Shown one piece after another: positions 5,914 to 6,044 of a stretch of DNA of 6,044 bases. Each line of letters begins with the position of its first letter. Within the stretch, counting starts at the first letter, position 1. Location of the stretch: contig JAKACR010000176.1 of the NCBI GenBank assembly GCA_021821225.1, positions 1 to 6,044 of the forward strand, read 5' to 3'. Made by a program: the position numbers and the translations under genes. The notes under the pieces were generated by a model that worked only from the letters and a program-made list of their open reading frames with translations, was not told where the DNA came from and ran no database searches. The stretch is from Bacillota bacterium. Lineage in GTDB: Bacteria > Bacillota > Bacilli > Alicyclobacillales > SLC66.

Positions 5914-6044
5914 ATGAGCGCGATTCCGGACGATTTACAATATACAAAAGAACACGAGTGGATTCGTCCCCAAGGCGATGTCATCGTCATCGGCATCACG
6001 GATTTTGCCCAGAGTGAGCTCGGTGACATCGTGTTTGTCGAATT
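5914..6044 (+). CDS. gcvH: Glycine cleavage system H protein, N-terminal part (runs off the window)
   Basis: The first 43 codons are present. GcvH is the small lipoylated carrier that shuttles the aminomethyl group between the P, T and L proteins of the glycine cleavage system in the cytoplasm; in Bacillota it also serves as a lipoyl donor in lipoate assembly. The visible part shows the family N terminus: YTKEHEWIR at residues 10-18, then [18 protein letters not shown] at 26-43. The lipoyl-lysine, expected near residue 63, lies beyond the window and cannot be checked. The start ATG has a strong RBS 6 nt upstream. The 137-bp gap after gpsA and the candidate promoter there suggest a separate transcription unit. 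gcvT and gcvP are not in view, so whether this copy stands alone is unknown. Confidence 0.95.
   Translation, partial: MSAIPDDLQYTKEHEWIRPQGDVIVIGITDFAQSELGDIVFVE

Overview
This window looks like ordinary core chromosome from a fairly GC-rich member of the Bacillota. A deep Bacilli lineage such as an Alicyclobacillaceae-like organism is my inference. The reasons are a YpfD-type four-domain S1 protein with the family's characteristic C-terminal tail, a Der GTPase that closely matches the Bacillus type, strong AGGAGG-type ribosome binding sites, a TTG start codon, and the Bacillota-like order S1 / DUF512 radical SAM / der / plsY / gpsA. All genes read on the + strand. I see no mobile element, CRISPR array, tRNA, rRNA or foreign-looking block.

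Layout: (1) 5-1153, a four-S1-domain RNA-binding protein whose start is at or just before the window edge, with a 24-bp tandem duplication at its 5' end. (2) 1154-1244, a 91-bp spacer with an 8-bp inverted repeat. (3) 1245-2609, a PDZ/radical SAM/DUF512 protein of unknown function. (4) 2644-3963, Der (EngA), the double-GTPase ribosome assembly factor. (5) 3964-4074, a 111-bp spacer with no clear signal beyond the plsY ribosome binding site. (6) 4075-4665, PlsY, from a TTG start. (7) 4666-4738, a short spacer with small competing hairpins. (8) 4739-5776, GpsA. (9) 5777-5913, a 137-bp spacer with a possible extended -10 promoter. (10) 5914 to the window end, the first 43 codons of gcvH.

Functionally, the left half is translation and ribosome assembly (S1 protein, Der). 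The right half holds two consecutive steps of phospholipid synthesis: GpsA makes sn-glycerol-3-phosphate and PlsY acylates it to lysophosphatidic acid. The DUF512 protein sits between the two translation genes and is the only uncharacterised product. The last gene, gcvH, belongs to glycine cleavage/lipoate metabolism and probably starts a new transcription unit. I did not find a previously undescribed system. The observations offered are the DUF512 protein in its context, the repeat at the start of the S1 gene, a PlsY motif substitution, and a few weak RNA-structure candidates in the spacers.
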